A stretch of DNA of 45,498 bases, taken from Rhodococcus ruber. Lineage in GTDB: Bacteria > Actinomycetota > Actinomycetes > Mycobacteriales > Mycobacteriaceae. The translations under genes and the position numbers were made by a program. The notes under the pieces were generated by a model. That model was not told the origin of the DNA, did not search any database, and saw only the letters and a program-made list of their open reading frames with translations. This document shows positions 8,016-16,200 of this stretch, in pieces. Numbering within the stretch: position 1 is the stretch's first letter; each line of letters begins with the position of its first letter. The stretch spans positions 1 through 45,498 of the forward strand of contig NZ_JAPWIJ010000020.1 of the NCBI RefSeq assembly GCF_027270735.1, given 5' to 3'.

Positions 8016-8060
8016 CAACTCATCACTTTGCCCTTAAAGTGATGAGTAAGTGATGAGTTG
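8016..8060. repeat. Three copies of the 11-mer AAGTGATGAGT: one inverted, two in perfect tandem
   Basis: AAGTGATGAGT occurs at 8037-8047 and again at 8048-8058 with no gap. Its reverse complement ACTCATCACTT is at 8018-8028, and the outer copies extend to a 13-bp perfect inverted repeat (8016-8028 with 8048-8060). The cluster lies between the integrase remnant and tRNA-Lys, where integrase or excisionase arm sites of an integrative element are expected. Confidence 0.7.
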
Positions 8061-8080
8061 GTGCAAAACCCCGCAAAAGC

Positions 8081-8123
8081 AAAACACCCCGCCTCCAGCT
8101 TTACGCTGGTGACGGGGTGTTTT
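8081..8123 (-). terminator. Strong hairpin terminator 3' of tRNA-Lys
   Basis: AAAACACCCCG and CGGGGTGTTTT are perfect 11-base complements that close an inner GC-rich stem, with T-runs at both ends, so it can terminate in both directions. It starts four bases beyond the tRNA 3' end. Confidence 0.85.
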
Positions 8124-8127
8124 GGTG

Positions 8128-8201
8128 TGCGCCATCAGGGATTCGAACCCCGGACCCGCTGATTAAGAGTCAGCTGCTCTAACCAACTGAGCTAATGGCG
8201 C
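8128..8201 (-). tRNA. tRNA-Lys (anticodon CTT)
   Basis: The 74-base minus-strand sequence folds as a cloverleaf. The acceptor stem is GCGCCAT/ATGGCGC with discriminator A, the D-arm has AGCTCAGTTGGTTAGAGC, the anticodon arm is CTGACTCTTAATCAG with CTT, and the T-arm has GGTTCGAATCC. CCA is not encoded. The gene flanks the integrase remnant and is the likely insertion target of the lost element. Confidence 0.95.
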
Positions 8202-8293
8202 CGATCCGCACCGCGTGTTCTCTGCGGTGCGGGAGAAACATTAACAGCAGATGCCGCCAGATGTGAAATCGGCTGGTCGGAGCGCCTGTCGCG

Positions 8294-8515
8294 TCAGTTG
8301 AAGATCCTGCGAACCACGAGAACTGCCACCACTGCGCCCACTCCGAGGAGGGTGAACTTCACTGCCGGCTCGTTGAACTTGGCCACCACGGACTGCTTGG
8401 TGTTGGCGACGATGTTCTTGGGGCTGGCACGGACGCTCAGCTCGTCCAGGGTGCTGGCGAGCTGATTGCGAGCGGCCTCGATCTCGCGCTCGATTCGGTC
8501 GGTGTCCTTGGCCAC
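8294..8515 (-). CDS. DUF3618 small membrane protein (Rv2520c-like)
   Basis: A 73-residue protein. The N-terminal half reads DRIEREIEAARNQLASTLDELSVR, the hallmark of DUF3618, followed by SPKNIVANTKQSVVAKF and one C-terminal membrane helix (FTLLGVGAVVAVLVVRRIF). I place the start at GTG 8515, four bases after GGAGG, rather than TTG 8534. Divergent from bcp. In M. tuberculosis a protein of this kind sits beside bcp in the same order. Function unknown; the family is a membrane-anchored amphipathic helix protein. Confidence 0.8.
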   Translation of the reverse strand: MAKDTDRIEREIEAARNQLASTLDELSVRASPKNIVANTKQSVVAKFNEPAVKFTLLGVGAVVAVLVVRRIFN

Positions 8516-8580
8516 GTGTCCTCCAACTTGTTGCAAATAGTCTCGGTCGCAGTCGAGCCTAGAGCACGCCGATATTTCGA

Positions 8581-8586
8581 TAGTCT
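8581..8586 (+). promoter_or_regulatory. -10 hexamer TAGTCT of leaderless bcp
   Basis: TAGTCT is followed by six bases and the GTG start at 8593, so the transcription start should coincide with the start codon. No Shine-Dalgarno sequence is present. Confidence 0.6.
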
Positions 8587-8592
8587 CGTGCG

Positions 8593-9066
8593 GTGACCGA
8601 ATACAGCAAGCTCGAGCCGGGCGACACCGCTCCGGCGTTCACCCTGCCCGATGCCGACGGCAACGACGTCTCTCTCGCCGACTTTGCAGGCAAGAAGGTG
8701 ATCGTGTACTTCTACCCCGCCGCGAGCACCCCGGGCTGCACCAAGCAGGCCTGCGACTTCCGCGACAGTCTCGCCGAGCTCAACGGTGAAGGTCTCGAAG
8801 TCGTCGGCATCTCCCCCGACAAGCCCGCCAAGCTCGCGAAGTTCCGCGACAAGGAAGAGCTGACGTTCCCGCTGCTCTCCGACGAGGAGAAGACGACGCT
8901 GCAGGCGTGGGGCGCATTCGGGGAGAAGAAGAACTACGGCAAGGTCTACGAGGGCGTCATCCGCTCCACGTTCCTCGTAGACGAGGCCGGCAAGATCGAG
9001 GTGGCGCAGTACAACGTGCGCGCCACCGGCCACGTCGCCAAGCTCCGCCGCGACCTAGCTGTCTGA
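8593..9066 (+). CDS. bcp: Thioredoxin-dependent thiol peroxidase, atypical 2-Cys peroxiredoxin (Bcp/PrxQ)
   Basis: A 157-residue peroxiredoxin of the Bcp/PrxQ class that reduces H2O2 and organic hydroperoxides in the cytosol, using thioredoxin. The active-site stretch is FYPAASTPGCTKQACDFRD, with peroxidatic Cys49 and resolving Cys54 five residues later, the PrxQ spacing. SPDKPAKLAKF and FLVDEAGKI follow in the expected places. Length and start are normal. It is the counterpart of Rv2521 in the conserved block. Its last 12 bases overlap the convergent M20 peptidase gene. Confidence 0.95.
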   Translation: MTEYSKLEPGDTAPAFTLPDADGNDVSLADFAGKKVIVYFYPAASTPGCTKQACDFRDSLAELNGEGLEVVGISPDKPAKLAKFRDKEELTFPLLSDEEKTTLQAWGAFGEKKNYGKVYEGVIRSTFLVDEAGKIEVAQYNVRATGHVAKLRRDLAV

Positions 9067-10419
9067 CCCGGCCAGCCGCTGCAGAAACAACGCCTCGGCG
9101 ACGGCCATCTTCTCGATCTCCGTCGGGTCCACGCTCTCGTTGGGAGCGTGGATCCGGCACCGAGGTTCCTCGACGCCCATCAGCACGATCTCGGCGTCCG
9201 GCAGCACCTGAGCCAACGCATTGCACAGCGGAATCGACCCGCCCTGACCGGCAGTCCCCATGGGATGCCCGAATGCCTCCTCCAGCGCCTCGGACAGCGC
9301 CGCGTAGCCCGGTCCGTCGGTCCTGGCCCGAAAGGGCGATCCGACTGCCTCACGCTCGACGGTGACGCGCGCATTCCACGGCGTTCGCGCCTGAAGATGA
9401 GCCACCAGAGCATCCTGAGCCGTTTTGGGATCCATTCCCGGCGGCACGCGCAGATTGAGCCGCGCGGACGCACGCGGTGAGATCGCCGCTGCAGACCCCA
9501 CGACGGGCGGGCAGTCGATCCCCAGAATGGTCAAGGCGGGGCGCGCCCACACTGCGTCGGCCACAGTGCCCGAGCCCGCCAGCCCGACGCCGTCGAGCAC
9601 CCCGGCATCGGAGCGGAACTGCTCCGTCTCGTACGCGACTCCGTCCCATGTCTGCACTCCGTCGAGACCATCGACCACGGTGTCGCCTTGCTCGTTGCGC
9701 AGGGTGGAGAGCACCTGCACCAGCGCGGCGAGCGCATCGGGAGCCGGACCGCCGTACATGCCGGAATGAACCTCTCCTGCAAGTGTTTCCACGTGCAGCA
9801 CCACGTTGGCGATACCGCGAAGAGTAGTCGTCACCGTCGGCGATCCCACCTTCGCGTTCCCGGTGTCGCCGATGACGACCACGTCGGCGGCGAACAATTC
9901 CGGTCGCTGCTCCACGAGCGCTTCGAGCCCGCCCGTGCCCGTCTCTTCCGAACCCTCACAGACGATCCGAACACCGACGCCGATCGACTCCCCCAGCGCC
10001 CGCAGCGCCAACAGGTGCATGATCACGTTGCCCTTGCAATCGGCCGATCCTCGCCCGTACCACCGACCGTCTCGCTCGGTCAGCTCGAAAGGCGCACTGT
10101 CCCATAGATTCTGCTCTCCCGGAGGCTGAACGTCGTAGTGCGAGTAGAGCAGAACGGTCGGCGCACCCGCGGGTGCCGGACGCGAGCCGAGAACGGCCAG
10201 TGAGCCGTCGACCGTCTCGATCAGCTGGACGTCCGGAACACCCGCATCCAAGAAAGCCTGTCGCACCCAGTGCGCCGCACCGATGCATTCCTCGACCGGA
10301 AACTGCCGGGGATCGTGTACCGATGTGAACCGAACCAGCTCTGCCAACTCCGCTTTCGCTCGGGGCATCGCTGCTTCGATGTGAGATCGAACGTCCACGG
10401 GTGGTGCGTCGGCAGGCAT
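9055..10419 (-). CDS. M20-family metallodipeptidase
   Basis: A 454-residue zinc peptidase of the M20 (ArgE/DapE/CPG2-like) family, the counterpart of Rv2522c. Metal and catalytic residues are visible: SHYDVQPPG (His94, Asp96), GRGSADCKGN (bridging Asp127), and CEGSEETGTGG (general base and ligand Glu158/Glu159). The lid/dimerisation domain contains GEVHSGMYGG. GTAGQGGSIPLCNAL and a late ligand His in CRIHAPNES complete the set, so the enzyme should be active as a cytosolic dipeptidase or amidohydrolase. ATG 10419 has GGAGGACCC directly before it. Substrate is not predictable. Confidence 0.9.
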   Translation of the reverse strand: MPADAPPVDVRSHIEAAMPRAKAELAELVRFTSVHDPRQFPVEECIGAAHWVRQAFLDAGVPDVQLIETVDGSLAVLGSRPAPAGAPTVLLYSHYDVQPPGEQNLWDSAPFELTERDGRWYGRGSADCKGNVIMHLLALRALGESIGVGVRIVCEGSEETGTGGLEALVEQRPELFAADVVVIGDTGNAKVGSPTVTTTLRGIANVVLHVETLAGEVHSGMYGGPAPDALAALVQVLSTLRNEQGDTVVDGLDGVQTWDGVAYETEQFRSDAGVLDGVGLAGSGTVADAVWARPALTILGIDCPPVVGSAAAISPRASARLNLRVPPGMDPKTAQDALVAHLQARTPWNARVTVEREAVGSPFRARTDGPGYAALSEALEEAFGHPMGTAGQGGSIPLCNALAQVLPDAEIVLMGVEEPRCRIHAPNESVDPTEIEKMAVAEALFLQRLAGSDS

Positions 10420-10439
10420 GGGTCCTCCAAACGAGAAAA

Positions 10440-10467
10440 TGACAGACGGGCTCTCGCCAGTCTGTCA
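10440..10467 (-). terminator. Terminator of the 10494-11831 gene
   Basis: On the minus strand TGACAGAC and GTCTGTCA form an 8-bp stem followed by ATTTTCTC, in the 74-bp gap between the stop of the upstream gene and the M20 start. It should reduce read-through into the peptidase gene. Confidence 0.7.
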
Positions 10468-10493
10468 TCACTCGTAACGCGGAGCGCCCGCTG

Positions 10494-11831
10494 TCAGCCC
10501 CCGGCCAACTCCTGATGAATCCACTCACCGGTCTGCTGCCAGTGTCGATCCCATGCTTCCTGCTCGAGCTGCTCCTGCGACTTTCCCGGCTCCGGCACAA
10601 CGGCCGGAACGGTGAACTGCGGGGGGTCGACCTTCGTCGGAGCAGGCTGTGGAGCCACCACAGCCTGCGGCGCATCCTGCGAGGCCCACGCGTCCGTTGT
10701 CGGTGTCGGTGTGGCAACTGTTGCCGGATCCACGGTCTGGGGAATCGTCTCGAGTGTCGGTGCGGGGGCTGGGGCCTGGGCGACCAGGGCAGCCGGGTCG
10801 GTCGTCGTCATCGGGTCCACATTGCGGGTTGCCCCGACCAGGTCGGCACCGGCGTCACGCTGCTCGACGCTCTGCTCCGCGGTGGACTCCGAGTCACCCG
10901 GCAATGTCGCAGCAACCGCAACACCTGCCGACAGCACGCCCGCCAGCAGCACGGCTGCGAACACGAGCTTGCGACCGGAGCTGGCGCGGGATGGCTTCGA
11001 GTCGGCAACCGTCGGCACGGCGGGGGCAGAGACAGCGGTCGCGAAAAGTGGCGACGCGACAGTGTCCGGAGCGTCAGCCTGTTCGGGTTCGTCAGCCTGC
11101 TCCGGCTCCGATTTTGCGGACAACGGCTCCACCGGCGCGACGGCCGGCGACGCAGCTGCCTCGTCCACTGCCTCGTCCACTGGGGCGGGCCCGTCCGCGA
11201 GCGCCAGTAGCGCAGCTCCTCGTGCGGCGATCTGATCGGCATCTCCCACTCGCACCACGGGAACACCGAGTCCGAGAGCCAGGATGTCGATGAGGTCGCG
11301 ATTGCTCGACGAGTCGCCGAACAGGGCGACGAACTCGGGCTTCTTGCCGGAATGATCCACTACGTCCCACGCCAGCGGGATGGTGCTGCCGATGCGTTCG
11401 GGCGACATCGAATCCAGCTCTGCGGTTCTTGTAGGAGTGAACGATGCCTCTGCTGCGTCCGCAAGAGAGATGGAGACGCCTGCCTCACCCATGTAGTACA
11501 GGAGCACCGTCTTCGCAGCGGCGAGATCTTTCGATTGGGCCAGCCAGGTCAGGAACGACTCGGACGCCGAACACAACGTCACTGGTTCGTCGCCGAGAGC
11601 ACCGCTGAATTCGGCGCGTTCGGCCTCGGATCGATACACGACGCCTACTGCGTCGACGTCGGTATCGAGGGTCGCAGCCTCGGCACGCATGATCTCGATC
11701 GCTTCGGTCAGTACGGTGGCCGCGTCGGGGTGCAGTGGCGTCGTCCGATCGGCGAGTACCTCGCCTGAGGTCGGCTCGACAAGAATTGTCTGCATCGAGC
11801 CAGATTCGATCGCTATACCAATGGTTGCCAT
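10494..11831 (-). CDS. Membrane-anchored protein: actin-like-fold N-terminus, one TM helix, Ala/Pro/Val-rich outer tail
   Basis: A 445-residue protein with three parts. The first 200 residues (TIGIAIESGSMQTILVEPTS, VDAVGVVYRSEAE, FVALFGDSSSNRDLIDI) have the beta-hairpin and phosphate-loop character of an ASKHA/actin-like domain, as in mycobacterial DUF7159-type proteins. A charged Ala/Pro/Glu linker follows. One transmembrane helix near residues 295-315 (KLVFAAVLLAGVLSAGVAVA) precedes a roughly 120-residue tail rich in Ala, Pro, Val and Thr. The orientation is probably N-in, with the tail outside. ATG 11831 follows GGGAG; the frame reaches further upstream but without support. It is divergent from the tetR gene at 12103. 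Function unknown; a role at the cell envelope is inference. Confidence 0.7.
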   Translation of the reverse strand: MATIGIAIESGSMQTILVEPTSGEVLADRTTPLHPDAATVLTEAIEIMRAEAATLDTDVDAVGVVYRSEAERAEFSGALGDEPVTLCSASESFLTWLAQSKDLAAAKTVLLYYMGEAGVSISLADAAEASFTPTRTAELDSMSPERIGSTIPLAWDVVDHSGKKPEFVALFGDSSSNRDLIDILALGLGVPVVRVGDADQIAARGAALLALADGPAPVDEAVDEAAASPAVAPVEPLSAKSEPEQADEPEQADAPDTVASPLFATAVSAPAVPTVADSKPSRASSGRKLVFAAVLLAGVLSAGVAVAATLPGDSESTAEQSVEQRDAGADLVGATRNVDPMTTTDPAALVAQAPAPAPTLETIPQTVDPATVATPTPTTDAWASQDAPQAVVAPQPAPTKVDPPQFTVPAVVPEPGKSQEQLEQEAWDRHWQQTGEWIHQELAGG

Positions 11832-12090
11832 GGCAGTCTCCCTGTGCTCAGGGTGGAGGCACCCGACCATGAACGTCATCCAGCGGATCCAGACGACGAT
11901 CACCCTGCACGGAAATTGATTCTGTTACCTGAACCATACCTGTTGACGGTTAAATTGGTCCAGATCAGTCTTGGAGTTTGTCACAGGAATTAGAACCGGC
12001 CGTTGTCTTCTATGCCATGTTCGTTCGAGAGTCTCGGCTGACGACCCGCAGGTAACGGACCAGGTGTGGCTACCGGGCACGTACGCCGGA

Positions 12091-12096
12091 TAGCCT
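12091..12096 (+). promoter_or_regulatory. -10 hexamer TAGCCT of leaderless tetR
   Basis: TAGCCT, six bases, then GTG at 12103. The same geometry is seen at bcp and dinG. Confidence 0.55.
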
Positions 12097-12102
12097 GACC
12101 GG

Positions 12103-12819
12103 GTGGAATCCTCTGCTCGTGCTCAGTCCTCGCGCCGTCTCGACGCCGCGCTCGAGTCGACGGCACAGACGCAGGAACTGATGCCGCGCCGCCGACCCAC
12201 CCAGGAACGCAGTCAACGCAAATTCGACGCCCTGCTGCAGGCCTCCCGCGAGTTGCTCAGCGACGTGGGATTCGAGTCGTTCACCTGCGAGGAAGTCGCC
12301 TCGCGCGCCGAACTGCCGATCGGCACGCTGTACCAGTTCTTCGCCAACAAGTACGTCATCGTCTGCGAGCTCAATCGCCAGGACCTCGTCGGAGTACAGC
12401 AGGAGCTCGCCGAATTCGACGGCGAAGTCCCCTCGCTGGACTGGGTACGGTTCCTCAACAACTTCGTCGACCACATGGCGGGCATGTGGATGACCGACCC
12501 GTCACGGCGTGAGGTGTGGCTCGCCATGCAGTCGACGCCCTCGACACGTGCGACCGGAGTCATCCACGAGCGAGAATTCGCCGATCAGGTCTCGCGCATG
12601 CTCGGCCCCTTGACACCGCGCACACCGCGTCACCGTCGCAACCTCATGGCACAAGTACTGGTGCACATCGTCTACTCGATGCTGAATTTCTCGGTGCAGG
12701 ACGGCCAGAGCCACGAGGACGCCGTGGCCGAACTCAAGCGCATCATGATGGCGTATCTGCTCGTCGCCGAGAAAGAGAGCAGGCGCTCCGGCGGATCGTC
12801 CATCGACAGCGACGCCTGA
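12103..12819 (+). CDS. TetR-family regulator next to acpS-fas
   Basis: A 238-residue TetR regulator. An unusual 35-residue basic/polar N-terminal extension precedes the DNA-binding domain (PTQERSQRKFDALLQASREL, then CEEVASRAELPIGTLYQFFANKYVI as helix-turn-helix). The C-terminal ligand domain ends in a charged tail. The start GTG at 12103 is supported by a -10 hexamer six bases upstream. It converges on acpS-fas, with a shared terminator in between, and diverges from the membrane protein gene. Proximity to fas makes a lipid-sensing role tempting, but the sequence does not look like M. tuberculosis FasR as I remember it, so the target remains open. Confidence 0.88.
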   Translation: MESSARAQSSRRLDAALESTAQTQELMPRRRPTQERSQRKFDALLQASRELLSDVGFESFTCEEVASRAELPIGTLYQFFANKYVIVCELNRQDLVGVQQELAEFDGEVPSLDWVRFLNNFVDHMAGMWMTDPSRREVWLAMQSTPSTRATGVIHEREFADQVSRMLGPLTPRTPRHRRNLMAQVLVHIVYSMLNFSVQDGQSHEDAVAELKRIMMAYLLVAEKESRRSGGSSIDSDA

Positions 12820-12828
12820 GACCACACG

Positions 12829-12867
12829 AAAAAGGCCCGCCCGATCTCGTGGATCGGACGGGCCTTT
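12829..12867. terminator. Bidirectional terminator between tetR and acpS
   Basis: AAAGGCCCG(C)CCGATC and GATCGG(A)CGGGCCTTT pair almost perfectly around TCGTG, with A-run and T-run on the two sides. It serves the two convergent transcription units. Confidence 0.85.
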
Positions 12868-12884
12868 CGTCGTTCAGCGCGGAG

Positions 12885-13277
12885 TCACTCCTCCAGGATC
12901 GCCACCGCGGCAGCGATATCGCCGTCGTGCGTCAACGACAGGTGAATCTTGACCGTCGGCAGGAACTCCTGCGCGATGCCGTGCAGCTTGATGGACGGAC
13001 GACCCCATGCATCGTTGACGACCTCGATCAACGGGTACGGGTTGTCGCCGATCTGCGGAGGACGCGCGAATCGTGATGTCGCCCAAGCCTTCAGCACTGC
13101 TTCCTTGGCCGCCCACCGTGCTGCGTAATGGCGGGTCGGATCGGAACTCTTCGTCGCGGCATGTCGACGCTCACCCGCTGTGAAGCTGTCGCGAATCATC
13201 GTCGTGCCGACCTTCTCCATCTGCTCGGCGAAGTCGGACACCGTCACCAGGTCGAAACCCACTCCCAGAATCGCCAT
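12885..13277 (-). CDS. acpS: Holo-[acyl-carrier-protein] synthase
   Basis: A 130-residue 4'-phosphopantetheinyl transferase of the AcpS class. It transfers phosphopantetheine from CoA to the ACP serine of FAS I. Family motifs are GVGFDLVTVSDF at the N-terminus (metal-binding Asp), RWAAKEAVLKAW (Glu/Lys of the CoA site), and a C-terminal HLSLTHDGDIAAAVAI. Its ATG overlaps the fas stop by one base (TGATG), so translation is coupled and dosage is matched to FAS I, as in M. tuberculosis fas-acpS. Confidence 0.95.
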   Translation of the reverse strand: MAILGVGFDLVTVSDFAEQMEKVGTTMIRDSFTAGERRHAATKSSDPTRHYAARWAAKEAVLKAWATSRFARPPQIGDNPYPLIEVVNDAWGRPSIKLHGIAQEFLPTVKIHLSLTHDGDIAAAVAILEE

Positions 13278-16200
13278 CAGATGGCACCCGGCAGACCGGA
13301 GGAGTAGACATCGTCCTCGCCGAGGCGAGCGGACTCGTTGAGCAACACGTTTGCCTCCAGTTCGCGCGACGCCTTGGCCGGCGTCCCGTCATGTCCCAGC
13401 CGTCGATCGTCGGGCCGCTCGTACAGGGAGTCGCCTCCCACCATCGCGGAGATCAGCCTGCGCTGACCGGCGATGCGACGCTCGTTCGCCTTGGCTACGT
13501 ACTCTGCGCGCCGATCCGTCGGAACGGCTTCGATGAACGCCTGCGGGTGCACCAGAGCGATGAGCCCGGACACGTGCCCGAACCCGAGCGAGGTGAGCAG
13601 ACCCGCCTTGAGCGGAACCGAGTCACCGAAGCGCAGCGGCTCCCGTGCCCACACCAGATGCTCGAAGCCGGTCATCTTGTCGTCGACGCAGTCGAGGCTG
13701 CGGTTCGGCGGAATGACGCCGTTGGCCAGCACCTGGCACAGGCCGATCAGCTGCCAGGCAGCCGCTCCACCCTTCGAGTGACCGGTGAGGCTCTTCTGCG
13801 AGACGACGAACAGCGGAGCGCCGTCCGAGCGGCCGATGGCCTTGGCGAGGCGGGTGTGCAGTTCTGCCTCGTTGGGATCGTTGGCTGCGGTGGACGTGTC
13901 GTGCTTGGAGATCACGGCCACGTCGTCTGCGCTGACGCCGAGTGCGTTGAGCGAGAGCGCAAGTGCCGAATCCTTGCCTCCGCGACCGGCACTGAGCGCG
14001 CCGAGTCCCGGAGCCGGGATGGAGGTGTGCACTCCGTCGCCGTACGACTGTGCGTAGGCCACCACTCCGAGTACCGGCAGACCCATCTCGAGTGCCAGAT
14101 CGCCGCGGGCGAGCAGAATCGTTCCGCCGCCGTGCGATTCGACGAATCCACCGCGCCTACGGTCGTTGGCCCGGGAGAAGCGTCGATCGCTGATTCCCTT
14201 GGCGGACATCGCTGCCGAGTCCGCGGTGGCCGACATGTCGCCGAAGCCGATGATGCCTTCGGTGCTCAGGTCGTCGAATCCGCCGGCGACGACCAGCTGA
14301 GCCTTGCCCAGTTTGATCTTGTCGACGCCTTCCTCGACGGAAACGGCAGCGGTGGCGCAGGCGGCGACGGGGTGAACCATCGCGCCGTAGCTACCGATGT
14401 ACGACTGGACCACGTGCGCAGCAACGACGTTCGGCAGAGCCTCCTGCAGGATGTCGTTCGCACGAGCATCACCGAGCAGGGTGTCGATGTACAGCGAGCG
14501 CATGGACTCCATGCCGCCCATGCCGGTGCCCTGAGTGTTGGCCACCAGCGTCGGGTGCACCCAGCGCATCAGTTCCGACGGGTTGAAGCCCGAGGAGATG
14601 AACGCGTCGACCGTGGTGACGATGTTCCACAGGGCAACACGGTCCACCGAGCTCGCCATGTCTGGCGAGATGCCCCACTTGGTGGGATCGAATCCGGTCG
14701 GAATCTGTCCACCCACGGTGCGGGTGAGCTTCATCTTGCGCGGAACGCGAATCTCGGTGCCCGCCTTGCGGGTGACCTGCCAGTCGCTCGAATCGGGAAC
14801 CGGTGTGATCAGCGTGTGCTCGGGATCCGCTGCTGCGAACGACCGGGCATCGATCTCGGTTCCGACCACGAACGTGAGGTCGTTGTCGAGGAAGATCGAG
14901 GTCATCAGCGGAGCGGTGTTGCCGACCATCGCGCCGTCGTCGCCGTAGGTGCGGATACCGCACTTCTCGACCACGATGTCGTGGTACTTGTCGGCGATGT
15001 CCTCCTCGGGCACCAGGTCACCGGACTCGATGTCGTACCAACCCGGCTTGGGATCGTTCTCCCAGGCGATCAGGCCGGTGTTCCATGCGAGTTCGAGAAC
15101 GCCTGCGGCAGAGAGCTGCTCGTCGACCTCCATCTCGAAGCGGGTACGCGCCGAACCGTACGGTCCGAGCTCACCTGCACCGACGATGACGATCAGGTCC
15201 TTCGGATCGACATCCAGTGTCGGCCATGCCGGAGCCGTGGTCGACGTCGACAGCCGCGGCGGTGCGGGCAGTGCCGCGATCACCGAGTTGTCCACTGCCT
15301 CTTCGATCTTCTCGGCCGCGGCCGCAGCTGCGTCCCGAGCGAGCTCGACGAGGTTGAGCTTGGTGTTGGCCAAGCCGCCCGTGAGATCGGCGACGATGGG
15401 CTCCTGAGCGGACTGACGGCGAGCGGCAGGTGTGCACAGTTCGAGCAGCTCGGTCGCCATCTCCTCGGTCGACCAGGTGCGAACGCCTTCGGCTTCGACA
15501 GCCTCGACGATGGGATCGTTGCCACCCATCAGGCCGGTGCCGCGCACCCACCCGATGTGGGCGTGGGCGATGGACACCCGCTCGGCCCAGTTCTTCTCCG
15601 AGCCCCATTTGGCGACAACAGCATCGAGTGCAGCCTTCGACTCGCCGTAGGCACCGTCGCCGCCGAACATTCCGCGGTTCGGCGATCCCGGAAGCACCAC
15701 GTGCAGGTGGGTGTCGATGTCGGTGTCGTAGCCGACCTTCGACAGCCCGGTGATCAGACGCTCGACCGACCAGAGCAGCACGCGCATTTCCATCTCGGCG
15801 CGAGCTCCGGCGTCGGACATCTCGCCCATGACCCGGGGTGCGGCGAACGGGAACAGCATCGTCGGTGTGGTTGCGGCCTTGACCAGAGTCTTTGCGCCAC
15901 CGGCAGTGTCGATGAAGTCGCTGCCGATCCACTCGATGAGGGCATCGACGTCGGTGTACGACGCGATGTTGGCCGGAACCACCCACAGCGACGCTCCGTT
16001 GCGAGCGTTGTCGCGGTAGAGCGAGCGGTAGAAGCCCAGGCGCTCGTCGTCGAGCCTGGAAGTGGTGACGAAGACCGTCGCTCCCCCGGCCAGCAGCTTG
16101 GCGGTCACCGCTGCTGCGATGGATCCCTTGCTGCCACCGGTGACGACCGCGACCTCGTCGGCCCACTGACCCTTGTCCTCGGATGCGACCGCGATGGCCG

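Noticed and set aside
8016..8060. CRISPR-like repeat
   Set aside because: Only three short copies, two directly abutting, one inverted and no spacers; not a CRISPR array.
10515..11293. Overlapping long frames on the plus strand opposite the membrane protein gene
   Set aside because: They come from the Ala/Pro-rich repeats of the minus-strand gene; no start context or domain.
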